Source: an uncultured Bacilli bacterium
GTDB lineage: Bacteria; Bacillota_I; Bacilli_A; RFN20; CAG-826
Assembly: GCA_944363525.1 (NCBI GenBank)
Contig: CALVUF010000005.1
Coordinates: 62,001 to 126,000 of the forward strand
Length of the DNA: 64,000 bases
Direction of reading: 5' to 3'
In this document: positions 35,971-44,872 of the stretch, one piece after another
Position numbering within the stretch: the stretch's first letter is position 1
Layout: each line of letters begins with the position of its first letter
Notes under the pieces: model-generated
Told to the model about the DNA's origin: nothing
Seen by the model: the letters and a program-made list of their open reading frames with translations, nothing else
Database searches by the model: none
Position numbers and translations under genes: made by a program

Positions 35971-38172
35971 ATGCAGCTGCTCGAGGTTTTGCTTGAACTC
36001 CCGTCGTCTTCCCTCGACCGGCCTTTTGATTACCTTTGTTCCGATGAAGCGAAAGTCGGGGTCGGCTTTCGGGTCTTGATCCATTTCGGCCATAACCCCC
36101 GGCCCTTGGTCGGCTTCGTGACCAAGGTCACCCCGACGAACTTAAGCCAGAAAGAACTCGAGGAGACCAAAGGCTATCCCATCGCCTGGATCGATTCGGT
36201 CATCGATAACGAATGCTTGCTTAAGCCGGATCTTTTCACGTTGTCGGATGCCCTGGCCAGTTATTACCTTTGCCCGCGGATCAGCTTGTTGCAAGCGATG
36301 CTGCCATCTTCTCTAAAGCCAGCCAGAAGCTCGCTTAAGGGGCCGAAGGTCGCCTATGAGTCCTACGTCGAATTGCTTAAAGACGACGAAGAGGGTTTGA
36401 CCCCCAAGCAGATCGAGGCGGTGCGGTTATTGAAGGAAAGAAAACGCTGCAAAAAGAAGGAAGCCGGAAGCCCGTCAATCGTAAAAGCCCTCATAGATAA
36501 GGGGTATTTGCGCCTTTATCGGGAGGAAATCAACCGTTTGCAGCTAACCGAGGTCCCCCGAACCGAACCCTTCCCCTTAACTAGCGCCCAGCAAGCGGTT
36601 TTCGAAAAAATCACTTCTGGCGACAAGGAAGTTTATTTGCTTCAAGGGGTCACTGGGTCAGGGAAGACCGAGGTCTATCTCCATCTCTCCTCATTCTATT
36701 TGGAGCAAGGCAAAACCATCCTTATGTTGGTCCCGGAGATCTCGCTGACCCCGGCGATGGTTCGGTATTTCCTCTCCCGTTTTGGGAAGGAGGTGGCGAT
36801 CCTTCATTCTTCGCTGACCCCAGCCGAGAAATACGATGAATACCGCCGGATCGCTCGGGGCGAGGCCAAAGTGGTGGTCGGGGCACGAAGCGCCATCTTC
36901 GCGCCGCTCGACAACCTCGGCCTCATCATCCTCGACGAGGAGCACGTCGAATCGTATAAGCAAGACAGCGCCCCTTATTACCATGCCCGGGAGGTGGCCA
37001 TCCTCCGCGGCCGTCAAAGCGGGGCCAAGGTGGTTTTAGGCTCGGCTACCCCGACGCTAGAGACCCGGGCCAAAGCCGAGGCTGGGATTTATGGCTTTTG
37101 CCGGCTCAACCAACGAGTCAACGCCAAGCCCTTGCCGACCACTTCGATCATCGATTTATCGCGTCCTTCAAACCTATTGCCCTCGGCTCGGATGTTCTCT
37201 AAACAACTCGTCGAGAAGATCAAGGACCGGCTGAATAAAGGGGAGCAGACGATATTGCTCTTGAACCGGCGGGGCTATGCCTCCTATTCGACTTGCGGTT
37301 CTTGCGGCTATGTCTTCGTCTGCCCTAGCTGCGGTTCCCACTTAACCCTCCATAAGGCCGACATGATGCTCAAATGCCATCATTGCGGCTACGTCGCCCC
37401 CTTTGACGGGACCTGCCCCGAATGCCATTCGCCTAATATCGCCAGGGCCGGTTACGGGACCGAACGGGTGTGTAAGTATTTGGCTGAGTTCTTCCCTTCG
37501 GCCCGGATCGCCAGGCTAGACAGCGACGTCTCCCGGATCAAAGACGAGGCTGAGGACATCACTTTCAAGATGAAAGGCGGGGAATACGACATTCTCGTTG
37601 GGACCCAGATGATCGCCAAGGGCCATGACTTCCCTCTATGCACCTTAGTCGGGGTCTTGTTGGCTGACGTGGGTTTATCGATCCCATCGTTCCGCTCCGC
37701 CGAATCCTCCTTCTCCCTCATCGCCCAGGCGGTGGGGCGGGCCGGCCGGGGCCAGACTTTAGGGGAAGCCATCATCCAGACCTTCAACCCGACCAATCCG
37801 GCGATCACGCTTGGGGCCAAGCAGGATTACGACGCCTTCTTCCGGGTCGAGATGCAGAATCGGCGGGCTGGGAATTACCCGCCTTATAGCCATCTGGCCA
37901 ACCTCATCATCGGGGCGGCGAAGCAAGAGAAGGCCATCGAGGCCTCGGGGGCCATCAAGGCCGCCCTACGGAGCCAAAACTTCCCCGGGGTCGATTGTTT
38001 GGGGCCTTTGATCCCTTATTACGAGCTGGAAGGTGGGCTCTACCGGCGAGAGCTGCTCGTCAAGTTCAAAACCGCCGTCCTCATCAAGCCCTATCTCAAG
38101 AAATTGGTCGAGACCCTATCCGGCAAAGGCGGGGTCCGCCTCTACATCGACGTCGACCCGCTTGATTATTGA
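35971..38172 (+). CDS. priA: Primosomal replication protein N' (PriA helicase)
   Basis: A 733-residue superfamily 2 helicase that restarts stalled replication forks. The 3'-end-binding N-terminal domain, P loop GVTGSGKTEVY (about residue 226), 'LDEEHVESYKQ' (DEEH box), and the zinc ribbon with paired C-x2-C motifs ('CGSCGYVFVCPSCGSH' and 'CHHCGY...CPECH', about 446-490) are in normal order. The downstream def and fmt genes that often follow priA are absent here. Confidence 0.95.
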   Translation: MQLLEVLLELPSSSLDRPFDYLCSDEAKVGVGFRVLIHFGHNPRPLVGFVTKVTPTNLSQKELEETKGYPIAWIDSVIDNECLLKPDLFTLSDALASYYLCPRISLLQAMLPSSLKPARSSLKGPKVAYESYVELLKDDEEGLTPKQIEAVRLLKERKRCKKKEAGSPSIVKALIDKGYLRLYREEINRLQLTEVPRTEPFPLTSAQQAVFEKITSGDKEVYLLQGVTGSGKTEVYLHLSSFYLEQGKTILMLVPEISLTPAMVRYFLSRFGKEVAILHSSLTPAEKYDEYRRIARGEAKVVVGARSAIFAPLDNLGLIILDEEHVESYKQDSAPYYHAREVAILRGRQSGAKVVLGSATPTLETRAKAEAGIYGFCRLNQRVNAKPLPTTSIIDLSRPSNLLPSARMFSKQLVEKIKDRLNKGEQTILLLNRRGYASYSTCGSCGYVFVCPSCGSHLTLHKADMMLKCHHCGYVAPFDGTCPECHSPNIARAGYGTERVCKYLAEFFPSARIARLDSDVSRIKDEAEDITFKMKGGEYDILVGTQMIAKGHDFPLCTLVGVLLADVGLSIPSFRSAESSFSLIAQAVGRAGRGQTLGEAIIQTFNPTNPAITLGAKQDYDAFFRVEMQNRRAGNYPPYSHLANLIIGAAKQEKAIEASGAIKAALRSQNFPGVDCLGPLIPYYELEGGLYRRELLVKFKTAVLIKPYLKKLVETLSGKGGVRLYIDVDPLDY

Positions 38173-38202
38173 TTGTAAGTAAAACCATTTATGGTTTATA
38201 CT
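38173..38202 (+). promoter_or_regulatory. Promoter of the RsmB-like/rlmN operon
   Basis: TTGTAA (38173-38178) and TATACT (38197-38202) with an 18-base spacer, 21 bases before the ATG at 38224; only a weak AAGAG could serve as ribosome site. Confidence 0.45.
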
Positions 38203-38223
38203 TCCCTTCCGTAAGAGCACTTT

Positions 38224-38763
38224 ATGATCACTATCTCCATCCTCGGCCTTGACCAATTCGTGGTCGGCCATTACTCCAAAGACCATACGGCCAAGCTGGC
38301 CGATATCTACGCCGTCCCCGAAGCGGCCATCAATTTCTTCGCCCCCAATTCGATGATCTTCCACGCCGGGGCCGAGCAGACGAGCTGGAATACCCTCGTC
38401 ATCGTCCGGGCGCCGAAGCAATTTAAGGAACGGGAGCACGAAGCCGCCCATTATCTGCTTGATACGTTGTCACTATTCTCGATTAACGTCGAATTGGAAT
38501 TCGAGTACTTCGATTCCAGTTCCCGTTATGAGAAGATCAACGACCAATACCCCCGTTACCTCGCCGAGGACAACATCAAGGAGGCCGACCTCTCCTTCTC
38601 CTATGGCGATGAGGAGGCAGAGGAGGACGAGGAGGGCGATCATGACCACGACGCCCCCAACCCGGCCGATCGGGCCGACCTCGATCCCAATGACCCCAAC
38701 CAGATATTCCTCGGCAACGCCTTCGCCGGCTTCGAAGAGGAATTGGCCAAGAAAAGCAAATAG
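38224..38763 (+). CDS. Acidic hypothetical protein at the def/fmt position
   Basis: A 179-residue soluble protein I do not recognise. The first 110 residues look like an alpha/beta fold ('MITISILGLDQFVVGHYSKDH', 'NTLVIVRAPKQF'), and the C-terminal 60 are very acidic with a His/Asp-rich run ('GDHDHDAPN'), which could bind metal or be disordered. It opens the operon that continues with the RsmB-like gene 14 bases downstream, the place often held by def and fmt. Function unknown. Confidence 0.8.
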   Translation: MITISILGLDQFVVGHYSKDHTAKLADIYAVPEAAINFFAPNSMIFHAGAEQTSWNTLVIVRAPKQFKEREHEAAHYLLDTLSLFSINVELEFEYFDSSSRYEKINDQYPRYLAEDNIKEADLSFSYGDEEAEEDEEGDHDHDAPNPADRADLDPNDPNQIFLGNAFAGFEEELAKKSK

Positions 38764-38777
38764 GAGGATTTCACCCC

Positions 38778-40103
38778 ATGCGTAAAGAATTCGAATTGGC
38801 TTTGCAGATCCTGCATAGCGTCACAGCCGACCACCTCTACTTCGGCGAGGCTTTGAAGGCGATGTTCCAGAAAAACATCGAACTCCGTCCCCTCCGGAAG
38901 GAAGTGGCGGGCTTGGTTGGCTGCGAACTCCGTCATGACATCTTGTTCACCAAGCTCTTCGGCTCGATCGAAGGATTAGAGGACGCCGACAAGGAACTCC
39001 TATCTTTGGTTTTGGCCAATGATTTTTATTTCCGTCATTTCCCGCAAGAAGAAATCGACGCCGAGTTCAAGGAAGCCATCGGGGAAGAGAAATTCGCCCT
39101 CTGCCTCCCTTTATTGGAAAAAGCCGGCCATGCCGAGTCCTATATCCCGGAAGGCATCGACCATTCCTCGCTTGAATATCTTTCCCTCCGTTATAACGTT
39201 CCCATTTGGGCTTTGAAGATCATGCACCATTTCGGTTATTCGAATACGTACAAGACCATCAAGCGGTTCGCCCGGCCCTATCAGCCTTATGTGCGGCTCC
39301 GCTCGGTCCCGGAGGCCGACGAACTTCGGAACAATCCCGATTTCGCCGCCACTTCGGTTCCTGATGTCTATGCCTATTCGGGCAAAGCGGCTTTAAGGAC
39401 CTATGAGCAAATCAAAGACCGCCACGCCTTCGAGATCCGCCCGATCGTCAAGAAACTATTAGACGACAACAAAGTCGTCGCCCCGGCCTCGGTCGTCCTA
39501 TATTGCGGGAAGTCCAATGGCGGGGCCGATAAGGAAGTCATCTCCTCTTACCTAAACGAGGTCCCGGTCAACATCGCCACCCCGAACGAGGACGATCTAT
39601 TGGAGGCCAAGCGGCTCATCAAGCAACTAGGGCTCCGCAACATCAACCTCTTCTCGGTCGCCGACCCGACCTCGATGGAAGCCTATATCTCCTGCAAGGC
39701 CGAATTGGTGTTCTGCCTCCCGGAATCGACTGGCTTCGACGCCGTCCCGACCACCCCGGATTTCTTCCTCCATTACGACAAGGAGAAGATGGACGAGATC
39801 ATCGCTAATCAAGCCAAAGCCTTAGAAGGCTGCGCCTCCTACGTCGAAGAGGGCGGGACCCTCATCTATTGCGTCCTCACCATCTCGAAGAAAGAAGGCC
39901 ATAACACCGTCGCCGAATTCCTCTCTAAGCATCCAGAATTCACCCTCGTCGAGGAGAAGCAGCACTTCCCCTATGACGAATATGGCTGCGCCGCCTATTA
40001 CGCTAAACTCTCGCTCGGGCCCAAAGTCGCCTCGATCGCCGTTCCTTTCGGCGAGATGAACGCCTTATCCACTGAGCCCGTCCACTGCGCTTCCGCCAAG
40101 TAG
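38778..40103 (+). CDS. RsmB-like protein lacking both catalytic cysteines
   Basis: A 441-residue protein with the layout of 16S rRNA m5C967 methyltransferase RsmB: a NusB-like N-terminal domain (about 1-135), a linker with 'YNVPIWALKIMHHFGY', and a Rossmann-type C-terminal domain. Position just before rlmN supports this. However, motif I (DLCAAPGGK) is reduced to 'LYCGKSNGGADKE', motif IV (DAPCSG) reads C-L-P-E-S-T (residues 313-318), and motif VI (YSTCTI) reads Y-C-V-L-T-I (Leu367). Both cysteines needed for methyl transfer and product release are gone, so it is probably not a methyltransferase; an RNA-binding or ribosome-assembly role is possible. AGGAGG precedes the start. Confidence 0.85.
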   Translation: MRKEFELALQILHSVTADHLYFGEALKAMFQKNIELRPLRKEVAGLVGCELRHDILFTKLFGSIEGLEDADKELLSLVLANDFYFRHFPQEEIDAEFKEAIGEEKFALCLPLLEKAGHAESYIPEGIDHSSLEYLSLRYNVPIWALKIMHHFGYSNTYKTIKRFARPYQPYVRLRSVPEADELRNNPDFAATSVPDVYAYSGKAALRTYEQIKDRHAFEIRPIVKKLLDDNKVVAPASVVLYCGKSNGGADKEVISSYLNEVPVNIATPNEDDLLEAKRLIKQLGLRNINLFSVADPTSMEAYISCKAELVFCLPESTGFDAVPTTPDFFLHYDKEKMDEIIANQAKALEGCASYVEEGGTLIYCVLTISKKEGHNTVAEFLSKHPEFTLVEEKQHFPYDEYGCAAYYAKLSLGPKVASIAVPFGEMNALSTEPVHCASAK

Positions 40104-40112
40104 GAGGAATGA

Positions 40113-41156
40113 ATGGAAAACCTCCTCGGCTATTCCCTTGAAAGGATGACCGACTGCTTCGTCGCCCGGGGCCAAAGCAAGTTCCGGGCCAAGCAGGTTT
40201 TCGGCTGGATATACGGCAAAGGGGTCCTCGATTTCGACAAGATGACCGATGTCTCGCTTTCTTTCCGCGAGGAGTTGAAGCGGGACTTTTGCCTATCCCT
40301 TCCCTCCATTATCGCTAAGCAGGTGGCAAGCGACGGCACCGTCAAGCTTTTGCTCCGATTAGAAGACGGGGCCAAGGTCGAGGAAGTCATGATGCCTTAC
40401 GACTATGGGTGTCCCATCTGCGTCTCTAGCGAAGTCGGCTGCTCGATGGGGTGCGCTTTCTGCGCCTCCGGGTTGCTCAAGAAAGAAAGAGGATTGACCA
40501 GCGCCGAAATGGTAGGGCAGCTTTTGGTCATGAATCAGGTCCTTTCCGAATATGGCCTTCGGGTCACCCACATCAACGTCATGGGGACCGGGGAGCCGTT
40601 CGATAATTACGATAACGTGATGGAATTCATCCGGATCGCCAATTGCCAGGCTGGCCTTGCCATCGGGGCCCGCCATATCACCGTCTCGACCTGCGGCTTG
40701 CCCGAGGGGATCAGGCGGTATGGGAAAGAAGGGCTGCAGACCAATCTCGCCCTCTCCCTCCACGCCCCGAACGATAAAATCCGGAATAAGATCATGCCGG
40801 TCTCGCTGAAATACCCGATGAAAGAGCTGATCGCCGCGATCAAGGATTACCTTTCGACTTCCGGGAGGCGGGTCACCTTCGAATACATCCTTTTGTCTGG
40901 GGTCAACGATACTCTGGAATGCGCCGACGAATTGGCCCGTCTAATCCGGGATAATGACTTATTCGCCTACGTCAACCTCATCCCCTATAACGAAGTGAAG
41001 GAGATGAAATGGAAACGCTCCTCCAAAAGTAGCGTTTCCGCTTTCCATAACGCCTTGCTTAAGAAAGGGATCAACGCCACGGTCAGAAAGGAATTCGGGG
41101 GCGACATCGACGCCGCCTGCGGCCAACTCCGGGTCAAATACGAGAAGCAACAATGA
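40113..41156 (+). CDS. rlmN: Dual-specificity 23S rRNA/tRNA adenine-C2 methyltransferase RlmN
   Basis: A 347-residue radical SAM enzyme that methylates A2503 of 23S rRNA and A37 of some tRNAs. The iron-sulfur cysteines C-x3-C-x2-C are at 110, 114 and 117 ('CSMGCAFC'), 'VMGTGEPFDNYDNV' and 'SLHAPND' are conserved, and the second, methyl-carrying Cys lies in 'DIDAACGQL' near the C terminus. TAGGAGGAATG precedes the start; the end overlaps the phosphatase gene by 4 bases. Confidence 0.95.
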   Translation: MENLLGYSLERMTDCFVARGQSKFRAKQVFGWIYGKGVLDFDKMTDVSLSFREELKRDFCLSLPSIIAKQVASDGTVKLLLRLEDGAKVEEVMMPYDYGCPICVSSEVGCSMGCAFCASGLLKKERGLTSAEMVGQLLVMNQVLSEYGLRVTHINVMGTGEPFDNYDNVMEFIRIANCQAGLAIGARHITVSTCGLPEGIRRYGKEGLQTNLALSLHAPNDKIRNKIMPVSLKYPMKELIAAIKDYLSTSGRRVTFEYILLSGVNDTLECADELARLIRDNDLFAYVNLIPYNEVKEMKWKRSSKSSVSAFHNALLKKGINATVRKEFGGDIDAACGQLRVKYEKQQ

Positions 41157-41899
41157 AACAGTACAAAGGGGCCTTTGAATCGAAAACCGACGTCGGGAGA
41201 GTCCGAATCGCCAACGAGGACCAAGCGGCCAGCCTCACCAATAGTCAGGGCGAGATATTTCTCTTAGTCTGCGATGGGATGGGTGGCCAAAACAAAGGCG
41301 ACTGCGCCTCCAAACTGGCCCGCGACTATTTAGTTGAGGCCTTCACCAAGAAGCCGAAACTCCCGTCCTTTTTGCTGAAGATGTGGCTCTCGCGAATCAT
41401 CAAAGGGGCCAATAAGCTCATCTATAGCGAAGCCAACCATAACGAGCGTTATCACGATATGGGCACCACTTGCTGCCTCGCTTTGATAAGCGGCGAGAAA
41501 CTATTCATCGCCAATGTCGGGGATTCGCGGGCCTATTGGCTCAAAGGCCATGAATTGACCCGCCTTTCCAACGACCAAACCTACGTCGATTACCTTTACC
41601 GGACCGGCAAGATCAGCTTCGAGGAGACTTCGAAGCGCGAAGACCGGCACGTCCTGCTCAACGCTTTAGGCATCTATCCTTCCTCCTCGGCCGAGATCGA
41701 GGTTAAGCCCTATGCGGGCGAAGCGGTTTTGGTCTGCTCCGATGGCTTATACAATAACCTCCCCGAATCGGAGATCCGGGCGATCCTTTCCGGCGACGAA
41801 AGGCCGGATGAGAAAGTCGCCTCCCTCATCGAGGAAGCCAACGCCTCCGGGGGTTCGGATAACATCGCCATCGCCTATTTCGAGGCTTGCAAATCATGA
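41153..41899 (+). CDS. PP2C-type Ser/Thr protein phosphatase
   Basis: A 248-residue PPM-family phosphatase. Metal-binding motifs are intact: 'RIANEDQA', 'LLVCDGMGGQNKG', 'FIANVGDSRAYW', 'VLVCSDGLYNNL' and 'GGSDNIAIAY'. It removes phosphate from Ser/Thr, most likely opposing the kinase encoded by the next, overlapping gene, as PrpC/Stp do for PrkC in other Firmicutes. Cytosolic, no membrane segment. Confidence 0.94.
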   Translation: MKQYKGAFESKTDVGRVRIANEDQAASLTNSQGEIFLLVCDGMGGQNKGDCASKLARDYLVEAFTKKPKLPSFLLKMWLSRIIKGANKLIYSEANHNERYHDMGTTCCLALISGEKLFIANVGDSRAYWLKGHELTRLSNDQTYVDYLYRTGKISFEETSKREDRHVLLNALGIYPSSSAEIEVKPYAGEAVLVCSDGLYNNLPESEIRAILSGDERPDEKVASLIEEANASGGSDNIAIAYFEACKS

Positions 41900-42771
41900 T
41901 CAAGATCGGCGATCGGATCGATTCCCGTTATCGGATAACCTCCCGCATCGCCTCCGGCGGCATGGCCGATATCTACGAGGCCAACGACCTCATCTATCGG
42001 CGGATCGTCTCGTTGAAGGTCATGAAGGAAGAATTATTGAAGGACCCGGTCAATTTGGCCCGGTTCAACAATGAGACGGCGGCCGCCGCCAGTTTGAACC
42101 ACCCCAATATCGTCAAGGTCTATGGCCGGGGGTTCGTCGATAACCGGCCCTATATGGCCAATGAATACATCAAAGGGCAGACGTTAAGGGATAAGCTTAA
42201 TTTCTCGATGTCGCTTTCGCTGACCGACGCCTGCGACGTCATGCTGCAATTAACCGCCGGGATCGACTATATCCATCGGCACGGGATCATCCATCGCGAC
42301 ATCAAGCCCGATAACCTGTTCTATCTAAGCGATGGGACCATCAAGATCAGCGACTTCGGCATCGCCGCGCCCATCGGCACCCCGGAGGAAGGGGACGCGA
42401 TTCAAGGGACCATCTATTACTGCGCCCCCGAGGTTCTAACCGGGGCCCCGGCCAGTATCGCTAATGACATTTACTCGATGGGGGTCGTCTTCTATGAATG
42501 TCTGACCGGGCAAGTGCCCTTTGACGGGGAGACGTTAGAGGAAGTGGCCTTAAAGCAAATCAAGAAACGGTTCCCCGAACCGAGCAAATTGGTTCCCTCT
42601 TTGCCTAAATCGATCGAGTGGATCATCATCACCGCCTGCCGGAAGCGCCCCGAGGAGCGTTACCTCACGTCCTCGGCGATGCATGAGGCGATACTCGAGG
42701 CAATGAAGGACAAAGAGAGTTTTCGGGGTGAAAGGAGAGGTCTGCTGTCGCGGATCTTCGGCTTCAAATGA
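41896..42771 (+). CDS. Soluble Hanks-type Ser/Thr kinase without PASTA domains
   Basis: ATG at 41896 overlaps the phosphatase stop and is preferred over TTG at 41887. The 291-residue protein is a complete kinase domain: Gly loop 'IASGGMADIYEA', 'VSLKVMKEE' Lys, 'HRDIKPDN' catalytic loop, 'ISDFGIA' and 'GTIYYCAPEV'. It ends about 20 residues after the fold in a basic tail, with no membrane helix and no PASTA repeats, unlike PrkC/PknB of most Firmicutes, so it cannot sense peptidoglycan directly. The rsgA gene usually found next is missing; rpe follows by overlap. Confidence 0.93.
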   Translation: MIKIGDRIDSRYRITSRIASGGMADIYEANDLIYRRIVSLKVMKEELLKDPVNLARFNNETAAAASLNHPNIVKVYGRGFVDNRPYMANEYIKGQTLRDKLNFSMSLSLTDACDVMLQLTAGIDYIHRHGIIHRDIKPDNLFYLSDGTIKISDFGIAAPIGTPEEGDAIQGTIYYCAPEVLTGAPASIANDIYSMGVVFYECLTGQVPFDGETLEEVALKQIKKRFPEPSKLVPSLPKSIEWIIITACRKRPEERYLTSSAMHEAILEAMKDKESFRGERRGLLSRIFGFK

Positions 42772-43406
42772 TCGTCGCCCCCAGTGTGCTTTCGGCCGAT
42801 AAGTCCCGTTTCCGGGACGAGGTCCTCAAGGTTAAGGACGCTGGGGCCGAGTTCATCCACCTCGACGTGATGGACGGAAAGTTCGTGCCCAATGTTACTT
42901 CCTTAATCGAATATTTGCCTTCGATCCAAGACATCGATATTTTCAAAGACGCCCATATCATGGTTATGGATATCCGGGGCTATGCTAAGGCTTATGCCCC
43001 TTATTCCTCCCTCATCACCTTTCATCTTGAGGCCAGTGAGGACGTCAAAGGGGATATCGACTTTATCCGGAGCTTAGGCTGCAAGGTGGGGCTATCGATC
43101 AAGCCGGCGACTCCTCCTGAGGCCCTTATCCCTTATTTGCCTTATCTCGACCTGGTCTTGGTCATGTCGGTTGAGCCCGGAAAAGGGGGGCAAGCCTATT
43201 TAGATGAGGCGAACGGCAAAATCGCTTATTTAAAGAAGGCGATAAAAGAAAGAGGATATAATTGCCTCGTCGAGGTCGACGGGGGGATCAACGGCGAAAC
43301 CGGGAAAATCGCCGCCAGTTATGGGGCCGACGTCTTAGTCGCCGGTTCCTACATCTACGGCCACGCCGATTACCGAGAAAGGATAGAGGCTTTGCGGAGA
43401 TTATGA
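42768..43406 (+). CDS. rpe: Ribulose-phosphate 3-epimerase
   Basis: A 212-residue TIM-barrel enzyme of the pentose phosphate pathway. Conserved segments are present: 'APSVLSAD', 'FIHLDVMDGKFVPNVT', 'FHLEASED', 'LSIKPATP', 'VLVMSVEPGKGGQ' and 'EVDGGI'. It overlaps the kinase gene by 4 bases and the following membrane-protein gene by 4 bases. Confidence 0.95.
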   Translation: MIVAPSVLSADKSRFRDEVLKVKDAGAEFIHLDVMDGKFVPNVTSLIEYLPSIQDIDIFKDAHIMVMDIRGYAKAYAPYSSLITFHLEASEDVKGDIDFIRSLGCKVGLSIKPATPPEALIPYLPYLDLVLVMSVEPGKGGQAYLDEANGKIAYLKKAIKERGYNCLVEVDGGINGETGKIAASYGADVLVAGSYIYGHADYRERIEALRRL

Positions 43407-44092
43407 ACACCACGATCATCTTAGCGGTTTCCATTGGGGGCTATTTGCTCTTCCTCGCCCTTTATTTCCTTTTATCCTCAATCGATCAGAAGCAGTCGGG
43501 CAAGAAGTACGATTTCCTGACCGATTTCATGTTCGAGTTCGGCTCGATCTCAAGAAAGCCCGGGATCGCGGCCAAGACCTGCTTGTCCTTGGCCTATGCC
43601 TGCGCGACGCTCGGCTGCCTCCTTTTGACTTTCGTCCCCGGGTCGGGCTCGTTATTCGGATTATCGGTGTTCATGGCGGTCTTTTCCTTTTTGTCGGCGG
43701 CCGCCATCGTCTCGGTCTCAATCGTCCCGGCCTATATGTTCCGGAGCCATCTCATCTCGACCGTCGTCTTCTTCGTCGCCCAGATCATGGTCGACGTCAC
43801 CGCTTCCATCATCCTGCTTAACGTCTATTCGGCCATCCATGAGCCGGTGTCTTTATTGATACTCGCCATCATCTTCGTCGTCTTAGCGGTCGCCAAGGCC
43901 TCGATATTGCTTAATCCCAAATTGTCCCGCTGGACCGAGTTAAGCGCCTATATGGACGAAACCGGGGCCATCACCACCAAGCGTCCCCGGCCGTTCCCGT
44001 TAGCTTTCTCCCAGTGGCTTTGCCTCTTCTTGTCGATCCTGACTTCGGTCTTAGTCCCGGTCAGTTTATATTTAGTCAGCATCGCCTTATGA
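43403..44092 (+). CDS. Membrane protein of unknown function
   Basis: Start at 43403 overlaps the rpe stop (ATGA); the longer frame upstream is a shadow of rpe. The 229-residue protein has about six hydrophobic segments (about 5-25, 53-73, 78-100, 112-135, 140-158 and 205-227) and a short cytosolic loop with 'KYDFLTDFMFEFGSISRKPG'. No family is recognised. It is the last gene of the rlmN-kinase-rpe operon. Confidence 0.82.
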   Translation: MNTTIILAVSIGGYLLFLALYFLLSSIDQKQSGKKYDFLTDFMFEFGSISRKPGIAAKTCLSLAYACATLGCLLLTFVPGSGSLFGLSVFMAVFSFLSAAAIVSVSIVPAYMFRSHLISTVVFFVAQIMVDVTASIILLNVYSAIHEPVSLLILAIIFVVLAVAKASILLNPKLSRWTELSAYMDETGAITTKRPRPFPLAFSQWLCLFLSILTSVLVPVSLYLVSIAL

Positions 44093-44097
44093 AAAAG

Positions 44098-44156
44098 CCG
44101 TCCTAGTTGGACGGGAGATAGGCCAAAAGAAAACCCCGATCATCGGGGGTGTTTCT
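44098..44156. terminator. Two terminator hairpins between convergent units
   Basis: CCGTCC/GGACGG (44098-44114), followed on the minus strand by a T run, suits rpmB; CCCCG/CGGGG (44134-44148), followed on the plus strand by T-rich sequence, suits the membrane-protein operon. Confidence 0.75.
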
Positions 44157-44354
44157 TTACTTGCCGGCTTTGACGGTTTTGTTGAGGCTGCGGAAGGCCC
44201 GGGCGGACATTCTGACTTCAACGGTCTGACCGTTGATGTTGATCTTGTACTTCTGGAGATTGACGTTCCACTTCCTGCGGGTAGCCCGTTCGGAGTGGCT
44301 TCTCGCGTTGCCGGACATCGGTCCTTTGCCGGTTATGGGGCAGTATCTAGACAT
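44157..44354 (-). CDS. rpmB: 50S ribosomal protein L28
   Basis: A 65-residue basic protein with the L28 pattern 'CPITGKGPMSGNARSHSERATRRKW' and 'MSARAFRSLNK'. Two Cys pairs of the zinc-binding form are not present (only one Cys). AGAGGTGAT precedes the start. It is on the strand opposite to rpe, a common arrangement in Bacilli. Confidence 0.95.
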   Translation of the reverse strand: MSRYCPITGKGPMSGNARSHSERATRRKWNVNLQKYKININGQTVEVRMSARAFRSLNKTVKAGK

Positions 44355-44527
44355 AGCTAATCACCTCTTTCGCGTTGGCGCGTGAGCAAATATAGCATAG
44401 GGGGTAGCAAGAAGCAATTGTTTTCCTTTGCTTGCCGAAACTTGGTGAGTCGAGGCCTTTATAAGCCGGGAAAAGCCCTCTATTGATAGAGTTCAGAAGT
44501 CATAAATCTCTGCGTTTATAAAGAAAG

Positions 44528-44552
44528 TCAGATTGTTAGAGGCAATCTGACA
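44528..44552. repeat. Exact 9-base inverted repeat
   Basis: GTCAGATTG and CAATCTGAC flank a 7-base loop; no T tract follows, so it is more likely part of an RNA structure or mobile-element end than a terminator. Confidence 0.65.
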
Positions 44553-44818
44553 TTCGTAGCATTGAGCGTTCGGCGGGCGATCCTCAACACCCATTGGCTG
44601 TCGCGTTGGCATTGACCAAACCCGCGCGATAGGGCTTCCGGCTCCCTTTAATTATTTTATGAAGAAGGACATCGGGCAAATATCGACTAATTTCCATAAG
44701 TGCATCATCCTAAAAAAGTTTCTATTTGTGCAAACGGGCTGACCCTGGGACGCCTTATCATCTGTTATTTTTCTCCAAAATAACTATTTTTTAGAAAGTT
44801 GGCTTTTCATCGGCGCTT

Positions 44819-44872
44819 GTTACATTTTTGGGACGAGTTTTTCAGCTTTCGTTACGTTTTTCCGACGAGTTT
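44819..44872. repeat. Pair of 22-base direct repeats
   Basis: Copies at 44819-44840 and 44851-44872 both read GTTAC-TTTTT--GACGAGTTT with three differences, 32 bases apart. The layout resembles the repeated ends of some insertion sequences. Confidence 0.7.

Noticed and set aside
38778-40103. Functional rRNA m5C methyltransferase
   Set aside because: Both catalytic cysteines and the SAM-binding Asp/Ala-Pro-Gly-Gly loop are missing.
44493-44651. 52-codon open frame on the minus strand
   Set aside because: No start codon at its head, no ribosome site, and it spans the perfect hairpin; more likely noncoding.
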